From positions 87,049,710 through 87,113,709 of the forward strand of contig NC_086020.1 in the NCBI RefSeq assembly GCF_036323735.1: DNA of 64,000 nt, in the 5' to 3' direction. Position 1 is the stretch's first letter, and every line of letters starts with the position of its first letter. The notes under the pieces were generated by a model. It had not been told where the DNA came from and did no database searches. It saw only the letters and a list, made by a program, of their open reading frames with translations. This document shows, one piece after another, positions 1 through 11,679 of this stretch. The position numbers and the translations under genes were made by a program. Source of the stretch: Rattus norvegicus. Lineage: Eukaryota > Chordata > Mammalia > Rodentia > Muridae.

Positions 1-3000
1 AAAAGATAAGGTAGGAACTTGATACTCATCAAAGGAAAAAAAATCCAACAAGATGAACTCTCAATCCTAAATATCTATGGTCCAAATGCAAGGGCAACTG
101 CGATCATAAAAGAAACCTTACTAAAGCTCAAAGCACACACTTTACCCCAAACAATAGTAGTAGGATATTTCAACAACCCACTCTCATCAATGGACAGATC
201 ATGGAAACAGAAATTAAACAGTGACATAGAGAACCTAACAGAAGTTATGAACCAAATGGACTTAACAGACATTTATACAATATTCCATCGTAAAACAATA
301 GGGTATACCTTCTACACAGCACCTCATGGTACCTTCCCCAAAATTTATCATATAATCAGTTACAAAACAGGCCTCACCAGATACAGGAAGATAGAAATAA
401 TAACATGCATCCTCATCAGACCAGCACGGACTAAGGCTGGTCTTCAATAACAAATATAATGACTGAAAGCACACATATACATGGAAGGTGAACAATGCTC
501 TACTCAATGATATCTTTGTCAAGGAAGAAATAAAGAAAGAAATTAAAGACTTCTTAGAATTTAATAAAAATGAAGGCAGAACATACACAAACTTATTGGA
601 TACAATGAAAGGAGTGCACATATAAACAGGAGAGAGCATCTATCAGCAACTTGACAGCACACTAAAAGCTTTAGAAAACAAAAAAGCAAATACACCAAAG
701 AGGAGTAGAAGGCAGGAAATAATCAAACTCAGGGCTGAAATCAACCAAGTAGAAACAGAAAGGACTATACAAAGAATCATCAAAATCAGGAGCTGCTTCT
801 TTTAGAAAATCAAAAATATTGAAAAAACCTTAGGCTGACTAACCAAGGGGCAGAGAATGTGTCGAAATTAACCAACTGAGAAATGAAAAGGGAGTCATAA
901 CAACAGAATCTGAGGAAATTCAATAAAATCATCAAATCCTACCACTAAACCAACCAAACTGGAAAATCTGGATGAAATTGACAATTTTCTAGACATATAC
1001 CTGGTACCAAAGTTAAATCAGGAACAGATAAACCATCCTCACAGTATCATAGCTCTTAAATAAGTAGAAGATATGATTAAAAACCTTGTAATCAAAAAGA
1101 TTCCAGTACCAAATTGGTTTAGTGGAGGATTCAATCATACCTTCATAGAAGACCTTGTACCAATACTGTCCAAATTATTCCAGAAAATAGAAACAGAAGG
1201 AGCACTACCAAATTCCTTCTGTGAAGCCACAATTACCCTTAAACCTAAACCACACAAAGATCCAACAAAGAAAGAGAAATTCAGACCATTTTCCCTTATG
1301 AATATCAATGAAAAAATACCCAGTGGAATTTTTCCAAACTGAATCCAAGAACATATCAAAGAGATCTCTCACCATGATCAAGTAAGTTTCATCCCAGGTA
1401 TGCAGGGATGGTTCAATATATGGAAATCCATCAACATAATCCACTGTATAACATATTCAAAGAAAAAAACACATGATCATTTCATTATATGCTGAGAAAG
1501 CATTTGAGAAAATGCATCACCCCTACATGATAAAAGCCCTGAAAAATCAGGAATTCAATGCCCATACCTAAACTAAGTAAAAGCAATATACAACAAACCA
1601 GTAGCTAACATTAAAATGAATGGAGAGAAACTTGAAGCAATCCCACTGAAGTCAGCGATTAGACATGGCTGCCCACTCTCTCCCTACTTACTCAATATAG
1701 TACTCGAAGTCCTAGCAAGAGCAATCAGACAACAAAAGGAGGGCAAAGGGATAAAAATTTGAAAGGAAGACGTCAGAATATCTCTATTTGCAGAAGATAT
1801 GATAGTAAACTTAAGTGATCCCAAAAGTTCTACCAGAGAACCACTAAGCCTGATAAACAACTTCAGCAAAGTGGATGGGTATAAAATTAACTCAGACCAA
1901 TCAGAAGCCTTCATCTACTCAAAGGATAAAGAGGCTGAGAAAGAAATTAGGGAAATGACACTATCACAGTATTCACAAATAATATAAAATAACTTGCTGT
2001 CACTCTAACACAGCAAGGGAAAGGTTTATATGACAAGAACTTCAAGTATCTGAAGAAAGAAATTGAAGCAGATCTTAAAAGATGGAAAGACCTCACAGAC
2101 TCATGGATTGGCAGGATTAATATAGTATAAATGGCCATTTTGTCAAAAGCAGTCTACAGAGTCAATGCAATCCCCATCAAAATTCTAACACAATTCTTCA
2201 TAGAGTTAAAAAGAACAATTTGAAAATTCATTTGGAATAATAAAAAAACCCAGTACAGCGAAAAATATCCTCTACAATAAAACAACTTCTTGGGGAATTA
2301 TCATCCCTGACCTCAATCAGTATTACAGAGAAATTGTGATAAAAAACTGTATGGTATTGGTACAGAGACAGGTAGGAAGATCAGTGGAATAGAATTAAAG
2401 ACCCAATAATGAACCCACACACCTATGGTCACTTGATCCTTGTCAAAGGAGCTAAATCCATCCAATGGGGAAAAAGATACCATTTTCAAAAACTGGGGCT
2501 GGTTCAACTCTATGTCAGCATGTAGAAGAATGCAAATCTATCCCTTCTTATCAACCTGTACAAAGTTTAAGTCCAAGTGGATCAAGGACCTCCACATAAA
2601 ACTAAATATACTCAAACTAACAGAAGAAAAGGTGAGGAAGAGTCTTGATCATATGGGCCCTGGGGATAGTTTCCTGAACAAAACACCAATGGCTTAAGCT
2701 GTATGATCAAGAATTGACAAGTAGGACCTTATAAAATTGCAAAGCTTCTGTAAGGCAAAAGACACTGTCATTAGGACAAAATGGCAAGCAACAGATTTAG
2801 AAATATCTTTACCAATCCTACATCTGATAGAGGGCTAATATCAATACATATAAAGAATTCAAGAAGTTAGACTCCAGAGAACCAAATAACCCTATTAAAA
2901 ATGGGATGTAGAGCTAAGCAAATAATTCTCACCTGAGGAATATCAAATGTCTGAGAAGTACCTAGAGAAATGTTCAACATCATTCATTATCAGGATAATA

Positions 3001-3711
3001 TTAATCAAAACAACCCTGAGATTCCACCTCACGCCAGTCAGAATGAGTAAGATTAAAAACTGAGGTGAAAATAGATGCTGGAGAGGATGGCAAGAAAGAG
3101 GAACACTCCTCCAGTATTGGTGGCATTATAAACTGGTACAAACCGTCTGGAAATTAGTATGGAAATTCCTCGGAAAACTGGACATTTCACTACCTGAGGA
3201 TCCAGTTATACTACCCCTGGCCATATACCCAAGCGATGCTCAAGCATTCAACAAAGATGAATGCTCCACTATGTTCACAGCAGCCCTCTTTATAATAGCC
3301 AGAAGCTGGAAAGAATCCAGATGCCCTTCACCAGAGGAATGGATACAGAAAATGTGGTACAAATACAAAATGGAGCACTCAGCTATCAGAAACAATGACT
3401 CCATGAAGTTCATAGGCAAATTAATTGATCTAGAAAATATCATCCTGAGTGAGGTAACCCAATCACAGGAAAACACACATGGTATGTACTCACAGATAAG
3501 TGGATATTAACCCAAATACTTGAAATACCCAAGATACAACCCACAGACCACATGAAACTCTAGAAGAAGGATTACCAAAGTGTAGATGTTTCAATCCTTC
3601 TTAAAAGGGGGAACAAAAACATTCATAGGAGGGCATATGGACGTAAAGGTTGGAGCAGAGGACTTAAGGAACAGCCATTCAGAGCCTGCCCCACATGTGA
3701 CGCGCGCGCGT

Positions 3712-3759
<48 letters not shown>

Positions 3760-4272
3760 CCACCAAAACTAGATAAGATTTATGATGCTAAGGAATGCAT
3801 GCTGACAGGAACTGGATGTAGATCTCTCCTGAGAGACACAGCCAAAGCATGTCAAATACTGAGCCAAATGCTATCAACAAACCATTGAACTGAGAATGGG
3901 ATCTCTGTTGGGGGAATTAGAGAAAGGATTGAAAGAGCTGAAGGGGCTTGAGACCCCATAAGAACAACAATGCCAACCAATCAGACCTCCCGGGGACTAA
4001 AATACTACCCAAAGACTATGCATGGACTGACCCATGGTTGCAGGTGCATATGTAGTAGAGGATGGCTTTGTTGGGCATTAATGGGAGGAGAATCCCTTGG
4101 TCCTGTCAAGGTTGGACCCCCATTCTAGTCGAATTTTGGGTGGGTGAAAGGGGAATTGGGAGGAAAACACCCTTATAGAAAAAGGGGTGGGGATGGAATA
4201 GGGGGCTTATGTCCAGGATACTGGGAAAGGGAATAATGTTTGAAATGTAAATTAAAAAGTATCCAATTAAAG
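1..4272 (+). mobile_element. Old LINE-1 copy, ORF2 to 3' end, degenerate
   Basis: The window opens inside the endonuclease domain of LINE-1 ORF2, at about residue 95-100. The conserved order follows: the SSMDRSWKQK motif, the reverse transcriptase region ending in a damaged FADD box near 1,785-1,800 (FAEDMIV is read), the C-terminal region near 3,100-3,500, and a 3'UTR with a CA-rich tract and G-rich stretches ending near 4,272. Stops and frameshifts are frequent, so it cannot encode a working protein. Its partner in the right arm, 46,914-51,236, shares many of the same private changes (for example SLSQY near the RT thumb), so both derive from one insertion. Confidence 0.93.
3701..3758. repeat. 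(CG)n/(CA)n tract in LINE-1 3'UTR
   Basis: A short CG-alternating run (3,701-3,711) is followed by about 22 CA units. The tract lies inside the 3'UTR of the LINE-1 and is matched by a GT tract at 47,431-47,508 in the right arm, whose interior differs in pattern. Confidence 0.95.
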
Positions 4273-4674
4273 AAGTAGTTTTTGACTATATCTGAAAAAT
4301 AAAATTATTTATCTTGCCAAAAATGACTCTGTTAATGTTGTGTAAACGTTATTCACAAATATCTGTTATTCTATTATATACCTGCTGGTTTCCTAGATAA
4401 AGGGCAAAGTAAAGATGCTCTCCTTCATTCTCTATTCCATCTGGCTCACCCAAAATTCAAAAGCCTGGCATATAGAAGACTAGGAGCTAGGGATGAAAGC
4501 ATCTTTAAAATAGGACTGCACACGAAAGGGCTGAAAGAAGGACATCTAGTTATGTACATAGGCTCCCTCCCGTTATCCCTGAGTCTTACTTAAAGCCTCC
4601 TTCACACTTTGCAGCACTGCTTCATCTGTGGATGGGAGGCAACGCACAGGTTATGCCAGTAGTTTAGCTTAAAG
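4273..4674. other. Non-repeat arm sequence
   Basis: No gene or repeat family is recognised here. It pairs closely with 46,474-46,913 in reverse complement and is one of the best pieces of evidence that the duplication involves single-copy DNA. Confidence 0.7.
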
Positions 4675-4686
4675 AATGACAGCCTG

Positions 4687-4769
4687 GGGGTTGAGGATTT
4701 AGCTCAGTGGTAGAGCGCTTGCCTAGCAAGCGCAAGGCCCTGGGTTCGGTCCTCAGCTCTGGGGAAAAA
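4687..4769 (+). mobile_element. ID SINE (BC1-type), left arm only
   Basis: The body is the tRNA-Ala-derived ID core with an A-box-like TTAGCTCAGTGGTAGAGCGC and a B-box-like GGTTCGGTCC, followed by a short A-rich tail. A 12-base target-site duplication AATGACAGCCTG flanks it at 4,675-4,686 and 4,770-4,781. ID elements are very abundant in rat, which supports the organism call. The right arm has no equivalent because the whole surrounding block is missing there. Confidence 0.93.
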
Positions 4770-4781
4770 AATGACAGCCTG

Positions 4782-6107
4782 AGTAAACTTGGAAAGAGGA
4801 TAAAGCTAAAGTGTGGAAATTATTTGGGTGAGCCATCCACTGTAAAGCATACAGGGTGTATTCATGTGTAGAAATCCTGTATTTACCCTAAAAACATACT
4901 AGTCATTCAACATTCCAAATGCAGTCAGCACCCATCTTCATCTCAGACAGTAATGCATAATGCTTGTGACAGGGGCAAGAATAGACTTTGATGTTTTGAT
5001 TTAACAAATTTTCATTCTGTGGCCGAAGCTGGTTGTGGCCTCATTTGTAATCCTCCTGCCTCAGCTTTTCAAGTACTTATGGCCAATGTGAACTCCCATA
5101 TTTGGCCAGGTCCTATCCTGGTCTTCAGTCCCTGGGGACCAGCAATCATGGGTGGCACTGGTAGCACTGGCGGCAGTGGTGACCCTGGGATGGTTCTTTG
5201 CAGCTCCTCGGAATGGGCCAGGCTCCAGTATTTCTTATATCTACTCTAACTATTGACTTCTGAAAAATCCAAAGTAGATTACATATTTTCTCTACAAAAA
5301 GGAAGAACAATTACGTAGCTGCAACACAAGACAAGACAAAAGCATAATATTGTAAAGAACTCAGTGTCCAACTCATGGAATTCCAAAACTTCTGTGTGAA
5401 AGGAGGATCATGCAGCTCTAATTTGCTGACTTTGCCCTCTTCAGCAGACAGAGATGATCTCATATCCTCATTCACAAACATCCCTTATCTGCTGCTATTC
5501 TAGCTGGTCTTCTGTAAACAGCTTGTCTTGTCCACTTGTGAGATCTCCTTGCAACCTAAGTTAAGCCTTCACCTTCTATATGACCTTCAGGTACTGCAAC
5601 CCTGCCATTTGATACCAAACTTTACCTTCTGTGTGTGACTCTGTCAATCTCTGGTTTCCACTGCAACTGAGGGTGCACCATCATCAAGGGTTTCTTTTCA
5701 GTTACTCCAACACTGATACACATTGTCAAGTTCATGCTCTCTCTGATTCTTTCAATACTACAGTTTCCATTTGGTACAACCTAGGTTATCTTGAATACTA
5801 TTGTTGATTTTACTGTCAGCATGGCATGCAGTCTTTGTCTCTTATGGACCACAGCATCCACTTACTTTGAATATATACTGTGAAGAATACTTTAGATCTG
5901 TGCTATATCTCTTGAATCAGAGATGATTTCTTGGCTACAGCCGATCATGATTTGTTGAACCAATAAAGCCAATGTTTCACTTCAGTGGTTCTGTTTTCTT
6001 GTTAATATAAATAATTTTCTGCCCATGTGACCAGAAATGCAAATTCATAATTCATATACATCACCCGTGGACATGATTTTTTCCACAATCTTGGTTCTGA
6101 CTTCTAT
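4782..6107. other. Left-arm-only sequence, mostly unrecognised
   Basis: Apart from a B1 remnant at 5,015-5,085 I recognise nothing in this stretch. A 76-codon frame at 5,019-5,249 begins in the B1 remnant and is probably chance. The right arm carries a young LINE-1 complex in this position. Confidence 0.6.
5015..5085 (-). mobile_element. B1 SINE fragment
   Basis: The run containing AATCCTCCTGCCTCAGC is the reverse complement of the B1/Alu-like middle region. The copy is short and diverged. Confidence 0.6.
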
Positions 6108-6312
6108 TTTAGCTTGCTTTCTATTAGTGTGATAAAGACCATGATCAAAAGCAACTGGCAAGGGAAAGGTTTTATTTGATTTACAGTTTCTTATTACACT
6201 CCATCATGGAGGGACCAATGCAGCACCTAAACCAGCACGGAAATATGGAAGCAGGAACTGAAGCAGAGACCATGAAGGAAAACTTATTACATCCTTTGTT
6301 CCTAAACTCTTA
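6108..6312 (+). mobile_element. First half of a URR1-like rodent repeat
   Basis: The pattern GATAAAGACCATGATCAAAAG, then a TTTATTTGATTTACAG stretch and the 'collect and feed' type CACTCCATCATGGAGGG segment, is the start of a common rodent medium-length repeat that I associate from memory with URR1 (a non-autonomous DNA transposon). Its second half resumes at 7,330 after an intervening block. The segment 6,147-6,284 is also present in the right arm at 39,220-39,357. Confidence 0.55.
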
Positions 6313-6317
6313 TTCAG

Positions 6318-6379
<62 letters not shown>
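6318..6379. repeat. (TATC)n microsatellite
   Basis: About 15 tandem TATC units with an imperfect end. Present only in the left arm, inside the block missing on the right. Confidence 0.97.
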
Positions 6380-6383
<4 letters not shown>

Positions 6384-6440
6384 GTCATCCATCTATAATT
6401 ATATATGTAAATGCTATATATAATTTTCATTTTGTATTCA

Positions 6441-6481
<41 letters not shown>

Positions 6482-6486
6482 CTTTG
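6441..6486. repeat. (TG)n microsatellite
   Basis: About 20 TG units with one interruption at 6,451. Left arm only. Confidence 0.95.
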
Positions 6487-7329
6487 TGTATGTTCGTGTG
6501 TGGATGTGCACCTGAATGAAGGTTCACATGAAGGACACAAATGAATGGCTTGGTTTTTCCCTGGAGTTGAGTGACATGCAGTATTAAGTTATCTGTAGTA
6601 CTAGTTTGTAGGATGATGTCATTATGCAGGTGAAGTCAGGTACAAGATAGAATGAGACCTGTCACTGGATGAGAAGGAAGGATGGGCAGAAGAAAAGTTT
6701 TAGAGAGAAGAAGAAAGAGAACGGGAGAGGAGCAGCTGAGAGAACACAGAGGTAGATGTTAAGATTCCTCTCTGCACATTTACAGGTTGTTATGAATATT
6801 CTTAAGGGGTAGAGGTATATAGGATTTTGTATGTCTAGATGAGTGAATTATATCTTATGAATTGGATCAGAGGTTATTGTGTTGAATGTTCTTTCATGTG
6901 GTGATTTAATTGAGTTCAAGAAAGTGTGCGGTGGCTGGACACATAGCGCAGCCACAGAATTGGGATGTGTATGTCTGGCATGGTGGCAACCTGCCTTGAA
7001 AACTAGATGGGTAGATTGTTGCCAAGATCAGAGAGTAGCCATTGGCAGTGTGATATGGGATAAAGCCAAGGATGTGAGATACTTTGCTGACTGAGATGAA
7101 ATTATCTAAGAGTTGCCTTGAGGCCCCAAAGTTCCGGATTTAGTGCAGGATTAAGGAAACATTTTTATTTAATTTTACTGTAGCACTTGGTGTGATCTGA
7201 ACTTATGCCCTTGAAAGAACAATGTGTGCTCACAAAGAGCAAACTCTGTCTCCATACCCATCAGGTACTTTTCTCTTGCCTTTTACAACCAAACACCCTA
7301 TATATCACTGTATTGTATGGATGGATTCC
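6487..7329. other. Unrecognised left-arm-only sequence
   Basis: This stretch lies between the two halves of the URR1-like repeat and is probably an insertion or internal part of it. A 71-codon frame at 6,879-7,094 resembles nothing I know. It is absent from the right arm. Confidence 0.5.
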
Positions 7330-7480
7330 TTTCCAATCAGTCATTAATCAAGGAAATGCCCTACAACAAATAGGTTTACAAACCAATCTTATGGATTCAT
7401 TTCCTCAATTGAGATTTCCTTTTCCCTGATGAGTCTAGCTCAAATATTGTTGACAAAAATCAAATTACCAGGAGATACAA
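7330..7480 (+). mobile_element. Second half of a URR1-like rodent repeat
   Basis: Segments AATCAAGGAAATGCCCTACA, CCAATCTTATGGATTCATTT and CTCAATTGAGATTTCC are the usual 3' half of the same medium-length rodent repeat that starts at 6,108. Left arm only. Confidence 0.55.
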
Positions 7481-8394
7481 ACATATACTAAACACATTAT
7501 AAAAAAGTTTTTTAAACTGGCATTTTATCTTTAATGATTTATGTTTATTATACAGCCAAAGGTGTGTTGAAATTTTTTGCTTTGGAAAGGATGTCTTACC
7601 TAGCCATGTTCTTAATACTAAGTCAGTGGTGCATTTTCCCCCTAAAAGTGCATCATATAGGCAGATGGATTTGCGTGATTGTCAAAAATGTTTGTGTTAT
7701 TTCTTTTTCACAGTGAAAAAATTACTGGAAATTCAGTGACCACAAGTCCTTCCATTCATAATGCCTATAAGGTAGACCTGACTATAACACATGACCTGGC
7801 ATGATAAGTGATTTAAGAACTAACAATGTAAGTAAATAAATTCAACTTTGATTGCAGAAAGGCTCCTCACCTTACAAGTTCTAAACCAAGATCATATATA
7901 TGAAATAGGAGAATTCTGAGACCTGTGTGGTCACACAAAGCAAAATGAGACACTCTATTTTTTGGTAACAGGAAGTAACCAGGAGACGTAACTCAAATGA
8001 AGGAACAGCTGCTCTTACCAGATACAGGAGACATAAAGGAACACAGTGACTCATTGTGGATGTGTTGCCCAAATGGGTATATGTTTGACTATACAATATT
8101 GTGAAGGACGTCTGGAAGAGAGTTTCCTAACTCTAAGACATTTACAGTTGTAATTAGAATTCCATAGAAAATATGTTTTAATATTCCTGAAATCTCCATG
8201 GCCTGCAATCTTAACCCTTGATTATAAAGGGAATGCACCTCCCTCTTCTGCTACAATTTATTCAGTCTATGATGTAAGATGAACAAGTACTTAATGGTGT
8301 CGAAGTTACAAAATTATGTGTCCACTAAACTTGATTTCTAGATGAGAAGACAGGGCTTTTTTCAGGTCCCTTAAGTCCTGGAGCAAGAATGTCC
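7481..8394. other. Non-repeat DNA, second half shared by both arms
   Basis: No gene or repeat is recognised. From 7,952 onward it pairs with the right arm (to about 39,219 and downward), including the conserved stretch near 8,100-8,340 that matches 38,830-39,080. Confidence 0.6.
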
Positions 8395-8655
8395 CTAACA
8401 CTGTTGCCTGCCTTTGCTACCTATTACAGAAACTGAGCCATATTGTCAGTACTAAGTTGGAGAGGATGTGCCTAGTCCTACAGTAACATGATACACCAGA
8501 GTGAGGTGATTTCAGGGGTGGGGTATCCTCATTCTGAGAGAAGAGATAGGGAGAAATGGAGGGACTGTGTGAATGGTGGGGTGTGTAGGGGTAGGAGATG
8601 CCACAACTGGGATGTAAAGGGAAAAAAATAAATTAATGACGAAAAAGAAAAAGAA
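8395..8655 (+). mobile_element. Old LINE-1 (Lx-like) 3'UTR fragment
   Basis: The order of GGAGAGGATGTGCCTAGTCC, the ACATGATACACCAG stretch, a purine-rich G block and a terminal ACAACTGGGATGTAAAG with an A-rich tail matches the 3' end of old rodent LINE-1. It is severely 5'-truncated. The same insertion is present in the right arm at about 38,515-38,775, so it predates the duplication. Confidence 0.7.
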
Positions 8656-9674
8656 AGACAAGTGGTTTGGGGTCCACTATAGAGCTTCAAGGTTCACTAA
8701 CAAGATCTTTCCAAAATTATATTCACTTTCTGAGTGTGACTAGTTTGAGTTCAATATTATTATGAACTCAACTAGAGAGAACAAAGTGGCCTTTAATTCT
8801 TGGATATCAGACTACATTTGCTTCCCAAGTCCTGAAATTAATGGCATGGGTGACCATGGTTGGCAATACTCATTGCTGAAGATGATTTTATGGGTACCAG
8901 GGGCATTTTATTGTGTGTGTGACTGTGTGTTTGGGGTGGGGGAGTGGTCTTCCTCCATGAGTGTCTGGAGTCCTGGACTTAAAAGAAGCACTATCACACC
9001 CAGCTTGAAAGAATAAGCTTTTTTTGTACACGCTGTTTCTTTCTTTTCAAGAATTTGTGTCATTAACTTATGTATAAAGGTTTTTTTGACTGATTATGTG
9101 TTTTTTGCTTCATTTATGCCTGATGCATTTATGTGTGCTTAGGGCGGTCAGCAGATTTTGTCAGAATGACTGGAACTAGGGTTTCAGACAGTTTGAAATG
9201 TTGTATGTACGGGCGACAGAAACTAGGTGCTCCCAAAGAATCCTCAGTGTTCTTGAGGAAATATATTCCACCCAGATTTTCTAGTTTGAAAGGGTTTTCA
9301 TTCTGAAATAGTTTTAGCCACTACAGGGTAAGTAGTGACTTAAAGAGTGGAATTTTTATCCAGTTGGTAGAATTAGCCTCAGGGAAAGATAAATTTGCTC
9401 TCCAATTCAAACCGATAATGCTTGAGTGCATAGCTAAATAACCAACAGAACCTAGATTGAGCAAGTTTTAGTCATATAATAGAACATATTCAATCATATA
9501 TAAAATAAAAGTATGAAGTGAAGAATTTGAGGAGGCATCAAAGGAGAAAAAGGAAAGGGAATGTGATTTACTATATTTTAATAAAAATGTGTAAAACTAA
9601 ACTTAAATTTAAAAAGAAAATAGGTAGAGGTGTCAGAAGTTAAAGCAGTGGGTGAGTTCCCTTTCCAGAACATT

Positions 9675-9790
9675 TATGGTAACTAAAAATCCAGTTGCTG
9701 GGATTTTCTGTTATCTTCTGGCCTCTGTGGGTACTGCGCACAGAGATATGCAGACAAACATCCATATAACTTAAATAAAAATATATTGTA
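9675..9790 (+). mobile_element. B3/B2-like SINE, 3' part
   Basis: The segment with TTCTGGCCTCTGTGGGTAC, then CAGAGATATGCAGACAAAC and an AATAAAAATA tail, is the 3' half of a B3-type SINE. The tRNA-related 5' half is missing or too diverged. Confidence 0.65.
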
Positions 9791-11258
9791 AATTATGAAA
9801 AAGAATAAAATTCACTATAGTGATGAAAGGGTTCTGAGAGAAACAGCAGCCAGGACTCGTTAAAATGTATTCATTTTGATCCTGCACAGAAGCAACTCTG
9901 GCCTTCCCCTGAGTCAGCCTGCTCAGAGGCAAAATGTTTCTTGTTCTAAGGATAGATTAGCATTGTCAATCACCAACAAACAATGTCTACAATGCTAATA
10001 GGTGACTTCTCCTAGATGTTTTCTGTATATGTACTCTGTCTTTTGTACTGGTGAGAATTGTGGCACTGATACAGCTATCTAAACACACTACTTTAACAGT
10101 GTCATTTACTTTTTAGGAATCTACCTGCCTGACTCCATTTTAAATGCAAGAGTAATTATTATTTATTTTAAAAAATAATTTTTCATTTAATATAAGAGCT
10201 GAGTTAATGTTTTTATTATATCAATCTCCTGGAGCCAGACTTGCCCCAATTCTTGATTTTCACTCGTTTTGAGGGCATCCTGACCCTTGCTGATGCAATC
10301 CCCAATTCCATAAATAATACAAGGTGGTATTTGTTGTTTCAGATTGTTCTGTATTTTCTTGTTGCTCCATTTATCTCACTTTTGTTAACCTGCTTTGCAA
10401 CTGTTTGAGAGGTTACTCCTTACAGTGTACCTAAGAAATGAATTTGGGGCTTTTCTCTTAAATAAGAGAAGTTGTAAGACAGTCAGTCACTGGCTACTTT
10501 TTGACAATACTCCAGTAAAATCATGCTGTCTTCAAATTTGAGTCAAAATTGTGCTAATAGACTCATTCTTCTTGTGGGATTCACACTTCCTTTTCAAGTA
10601 AGATCTTCTAGTACAAGATAAACATGCCAGAGACATTTATTTCTTTTCTTTATCCGTTATATATCTGCCTAAAAAAAGCATTCAGAAAAGACATCCTCTC
10701 TGAGTATTCAAGTTACAAAGGAGATTATACTCTCCATTATGATTCATTTTTCCAGAGACTGAACTGAATTGCTGGAAGAAAACTTCTATAGGAATGAAGA
10801 CACGATCCATGCTTCTCCTGGGAAAAAGTTCTATCACTGTGTTTGTGGTCTTATCCATGCTTTCTGTCAGGATTGTTTGTACCCTTGCCTACCAGGATAT
10901 TGTAGTTGAAGTTCATCTGACCTCAACATGAAAGTACAGAACAAATTTTTTTCCTGAATTCTTCTCTAATTGTGGGCTATCTTCCACCTGTGAGATAGCA
11001 GAATCACTCCATTGCAAACAGTGTAGCATGCAGTTCCCAGTTCTCTGCAGATCTTTGAAAGGTCTATGCCTGGGGCAAAAACCAGCCTCTGGAAAGAGTT
11101 TACAGTGTACTTTGAATATCCCCCAACCCTAAGGGAAGGCGCTCTTGTCACTCAGTGCTTCCAGTCAGTCAGGACCTCAGGTCCACAGCCAGTCAGAAGG
11201 TGAGGCGGGCTCTTCTGGGAGCCTTACTTCAGGCCTGATTCAGAAGCTGAGTAGCTGA

Positions 11259-11679
11259 TCAACTTCTGTGCTGAGAGTTGTGTGGTTCATTCATGGACAA
11301 CCTTGGAAGCCTGGATTTTGTGAAATGGTGAGTGAGAGGCCACAATCTTGCGAAGAGTAGGTTGATCCTGAGCCCCTCCTGGGGCTGAGTAGGAGGTGGT
11401 GGCCAGAAGTATCTTACTGTGAGGTGTGTTGTGGTATTTGCAACTTCTAGGCCTGAAGTGGTGGCCTCTGAATAACTTGACTCTGGGCTGTACCTGTACA
11501 GAGCCTTTGGAACAGGGGATAAGTGTAGAGAAAGGATTATTGTGGCCAGCTTCACCATGAGTTTTGGTCATCAGAGGACAGCAGTAGGCAAACGTAGAAA
11601 ATCCTAGTTTTTGTACCTCTGCTAGATTTCCTGCATGTTGTATTGAACGTTGTAGGAATAAGATCCATTTGGAGTTCAT
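11259..11679 (-). other. Two overlapping unidentified reading frames
   Basis: Frames of 130 codons (11,287-11,679) and 99 codons (11,259-11,558) overlap on the minus strand. The base composition (less AT than around it) and length are slightly above what chance gives in this neighbourhood. I recognise no family, signal peptide or catalytic motif. A decayed processed pseudogene with a frameshift would look like this, but no poly-A or target duplication was found. The block is missing from the right arm. Confidence 0.25.

Noticed and set aside
4687..4769. tRNA gene with intact A and B boxes
   Set aside because: The sequence is the ID SINE core, with an A tail and a target-site duplication. It is not a tRNA gene, although the core descends from tRNA-Ala.
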